Assembly: GCA_031258915.1 (NCBI GenBank)
Contig: JAIRMD010000020.1
Span: 1 to 7,580 of the forward strand
Direction of reading: 5' to 3'
Origin: Prevotellaceae bacterium
GTDB taxonomy: Bacteria; Bacteroidota; Bacteroidia; Bacteroidales; UBA932
DNA: 7,580 nucleotides
Shown here: positions 6,046-7,580 of the stretch, one piece after another
Layout of the letters: every line of letters starts with the position of its first letter
Position numbering within the stretch: position 1 is the first letter of the stretch
Notes under the pieces: model-generated
Databases searched by the model: none
The model's input: only the letters and a program-made list of their open reading frames with translations
Told to the model about the DNA's origin: nothing
Program-made: the position numbers and the translations under genes

Positions 6046-7458
6046 CTAAATTTCAAATCCAAAATAATTTTTCGCGTTGTTGTACGAGATATTTTCTACC
6101 ATTTGCCCCAGAAACGGCAGCTCGCTTTCGGGCAGCTCGCCTTTTTCTACGTCGCGGCCAATGAGGTTGCAGAGTATCCGGCGGAAGTACTCGTGGCGCG
6201 GGTAGCTCAGGAAGCTGCGCGAATCGGTGAGCATCCCCACAAAACGGCTCAGCAGGCCCAAGAGCGAAAGCGAGTTGAGCTGCGCCTCTATGCCCACCTT
6301 TTGGTCGAGAAACCACCAGCTCGAGCCAAGCTGCATCTTTCCGGCAACGGAGCCGTCCTGAAAGTTCCCTATCATAGTGGCAACCAAATCATTATCACGC
6401 TGATTGAGGTTGTACAGAATGGTTTTGGCGAGCTTATTCATCGCATCTAACCGGTTGAGGAACATCGACATGCTTTTTGCCACCGTAAAGTCGCCGATGG
6501 AGTCAAAGCCGGTATCGGGTCCCAGCAGCTTGAGCAAGCGGGTGTTATTGTTGCGCAAAGCGCCGTAGTGGAGCTGCTGCGCCCAGCCTTTTTCCCAGTC
6601 CATCACGGCAAACTCCACCAGCATGGCCGACTTGAACTTCAGCGCCTCCTCTCCGCTAAGCTCCTTGCCGCTGTAAACCTTGCCGAATGCGGCGTCCACT
6701 TCGCTTTGCGTGTAGCCTGCGGCGTAAAATTCTTCGATGCCGTGGTCGCTGAGCTTGCAGCCCGCTTGGGCAAAAAAATCGTGGCGCCTGCGCAGGGCGC
6801 ATACCAAGTCGGCATACCTGCCAATCGATACGCCCGATACCTGCGCGAGCTGCTCCACGTAGGCGCGAAACGCTGCGGGCGACTCCACCGCCATTGCCTT
6901 ATCGGGGCGCCACGTGGGCAATACCTGTACCTCAAAGCCCTCGCGCCGGAGCGCAAGGTGGTGCTCAAGGCTGTCAACGGGGTCGTCGGTGGTGCAAACC
7001 ACCTTCACGTTGAATTTTTTCATCAGCCCCCGCGCTGAGTACTCGGGCGTACGCAGCTTGGCGGTGCACTCGTCAAAAATTTCCTTTGCCGTGCCGGGGC
7101 TTAGCAGCTTGTCTACCCCAAAGGCGGCCTTGAGCTCCAAATGCGTCCAGTGGTAAAGGGGGTTGCGCATGGTGTAGGGAACTGTTTCTGCCCACTTTTC
7201 AAACTTCTCCCAATCGGAGGTATCCTTACCCGTGCAGTAGCGCTCGTCCACGCCGTTGGTGCGCATGGCACGCCACTTGTAGTGGTCGCCTTCGAGCCAA
7301 ATTTGCCCAAGGTTGTCAAATTGTCTATCCTTGGCTATGAACTCCGGGTTCAGGTGGCAATGGTAGTCTGCTATCGGCATCTTGGCCGCATGTTGGTGGT
7401 AAAGGCGCTCTGCGGTAGCCGTTTCGAGCAGGAAGTTGTCGTCCAAAAATTTTTTCAT
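6046..7458 (-). CDS. uxaC: Uronate isomerase (glucuronate/galacturonate isomerase)
   Basis: This 470-residue cytoplasmic enzyme of the amidohydrolase superfamily interconverts D-galacturonate/D-tagaturonate and D-glucuronate/D-fructuronate, the entry step of hexuronate catabolism. The metal-ligand HxH motif is in DYHCHL (His33, His35). Other family landmarks are Tyr60 in GDHYKWRAMR, HWTHLEL at 103-109, CTTDDP at 155-160, TWRPDK at 182-187 and TDSRSFLSYPRHEYFRR at 411-427, containing Asp412 and Arg414. From memory, E. coli UxaC is also 470 residues and its catalytic residues fall at these same positions, so the protein appears intact. It is the first gene of the cluster, with a good promoter about 80 bases upstream. 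The start at 7458 is preceded by an A-rich leader lacking a Shine-Dalgarno motif. The TAG stop overlaps an AGGAGG sequence (6047-6042) that is badly placed to serve kdgK. Confidence 0.96.
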   Translation of the reverse strand: MKKFLDDNFLLETATAERLYHQHAAKMPIADYHCHLNPEFIAKDRQFDNLGQIWLEGDHYKWRAMRTNGVDERYCTGKDTSDWEKFEKWAETVPYTMRNPLYHWTHLELKAAFGVDKLLSPGTAKEIFDECTAKLRTPEYSARGLMKKFNVKVVCTTDDPVDSLEHHLALRREGFEVQVLPTWRPDKAMAVESPAAFRAYVEQLAQVSGVSIGRYADLVCALRRRHDFFAQAGCKLSDHGIEEFYAAGYTQSEVDAAFGKVYSGKELSGEEALKFKSAMLVEFAVMDWEKGWAQQLHYGALRNNNTRLLKLLGPDTGFDSIGDFTVAKSMSMFLNRLDAMNKLAKTILYNLNQRDNDLVATMIGNFQDGSVAGKMQLGSSWWFLDQKVGIEAQLNSLSLLGLLSRFVGMLTDSRSFLSYPRHEYFRRILCNLIGRDVEKGELPESELPFLGQMVENISYNNAKNYFGFEI

Positions 7459-7517
7459 GTTCTGTCTTCATTAAAAATTCTGCCGTCATAATTCATCGTA
7501 ATTTTCCAATATAGTAT

Positions 7518-7529
7518 TGTGTACGCACA
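7518..7529. promoter_or_regulatory. Possible operator just downstream of the uxaC promoter
   Basis: TGTG (7518-7521) and CACA (7526-7529) form an inverted repeat with a 4-base spacer (TACG), seven bases downstream of the -7 element and about where transcription would start. A bound repressor there could block initiation. The arms are only 4 bp and no regulator gene is in the window, so this is a positional inference. LacI- or GntR-type regulators often control uronate genes. Confidence 0.25.
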
Positions 7530-7536
7530 CGAGCTG

Positions 7537-7568
7537 CAAAGCTATGATTTTTTTTGCAGAATAGCAAA
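7537..7568 (-). promoter_or_regulatory. Predicted promoter of the uxaC-kdgK-eda-exuT operon
   Basis: On the minus strand TTTG (7568-7565) is followed after exactly 20 bases by TAGCTTTG (7544-7537). Both elements fully match the Bacteroidota -33 (TTTG) and -7 (TAnnTTTG) consensus. The spacer contains an uninterrupted run of eight A. Transcription should begin near 7530, giving a leader of roughly 70 bases before the uxaC ATG. This is the best promoter in the window, and the short downstream gaps suggest it drives all four genes. Confidence 0.7.
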
Positions 7569-7580
7569 ATAAATTTCGCA

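Noticed and set aside
6028..6047. AGGAGG followed by ATG and a three-codon frame (Met-Arg-Ile-stop) on the minus strand after uxaC, as a possible leader peptide for kdgK
   Set aside because: The spacing from AGGAGG to ATG is only 2 bases, the lineage rarely uses Shine-Dalgarno pairing, and a three-residue product has no sign of function. AGGAGG partly overlaps the uxaC stop codon.
6568..7038. Plus-strand open frame (156 codons) antisense to uxaC
   Set aside because: The uxaC coding evidence is decisive on the other strand; this frame has no recognisable motifs.

Overview
The window looks like chromosomal DNA from a member of the Bacteroidota, probably Bacteroidales. Three things point that way: a GldB-family lipoprotein gene, promoters with the Bacteroidota -7 element TAnnTTTG rather than sigma-70 hexamers, and start codons preceded by A/T-rich sequence with no Shine-Dalgarno motif. 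Species cannot be named from the sequence.

Left part (1-2654). A GldB-like lipoprotein gene runs leftward off the edge (1-728, minus, C-terminus missing). A 219-base divergent promoter region follows (729-947). A two-gene operon then runs rightward: a DUF47/PhoU-like cytoplasmic protein (948-1598) and a short PiT-family inorganic phosphate permease (1620-2654). This pairing is a common bacterial arrangement for low-affinity phosphate uptake with a dedicated accessory protein.

Right part (2714-7458, all minus strand, convergent with the phosphate operon). The order of transcription is uronate isomerase uxaC, 2-dehydro-3-deoxygluconate kinase kdgK, KDPG aldolase eda, then an ExuT-like MFS hexuronate transporter. 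Gaps are 48, 41 and 87 bases, so this is probably one operon. It reads from a good Bacteroidota promoter at 7537-7568, which is followed by a small inverted repeat that could be an operator. The genes cover uptake of galacturonate/glucuronate, the first isomerisation, and the last two steps to pyruvate and glyceraldehyde 3-phosphate. The two middle steps (keto-uronate reductase and hexonate dehydratase) are not here and must be encoded elsewhere if the pathway is complete.

No RNA gene, insertion sequence, CRISPR array, prophage or defence gene is visible. Most of the window is ordinary metabolic sequence. The main oddities are a 7-bp tandem repeat between uxaC and kdgK, a near-copy of the uxaC promoter core upstream of the transporter gene, and small palindromes at gene junctions. 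I see no convincing new biological system.
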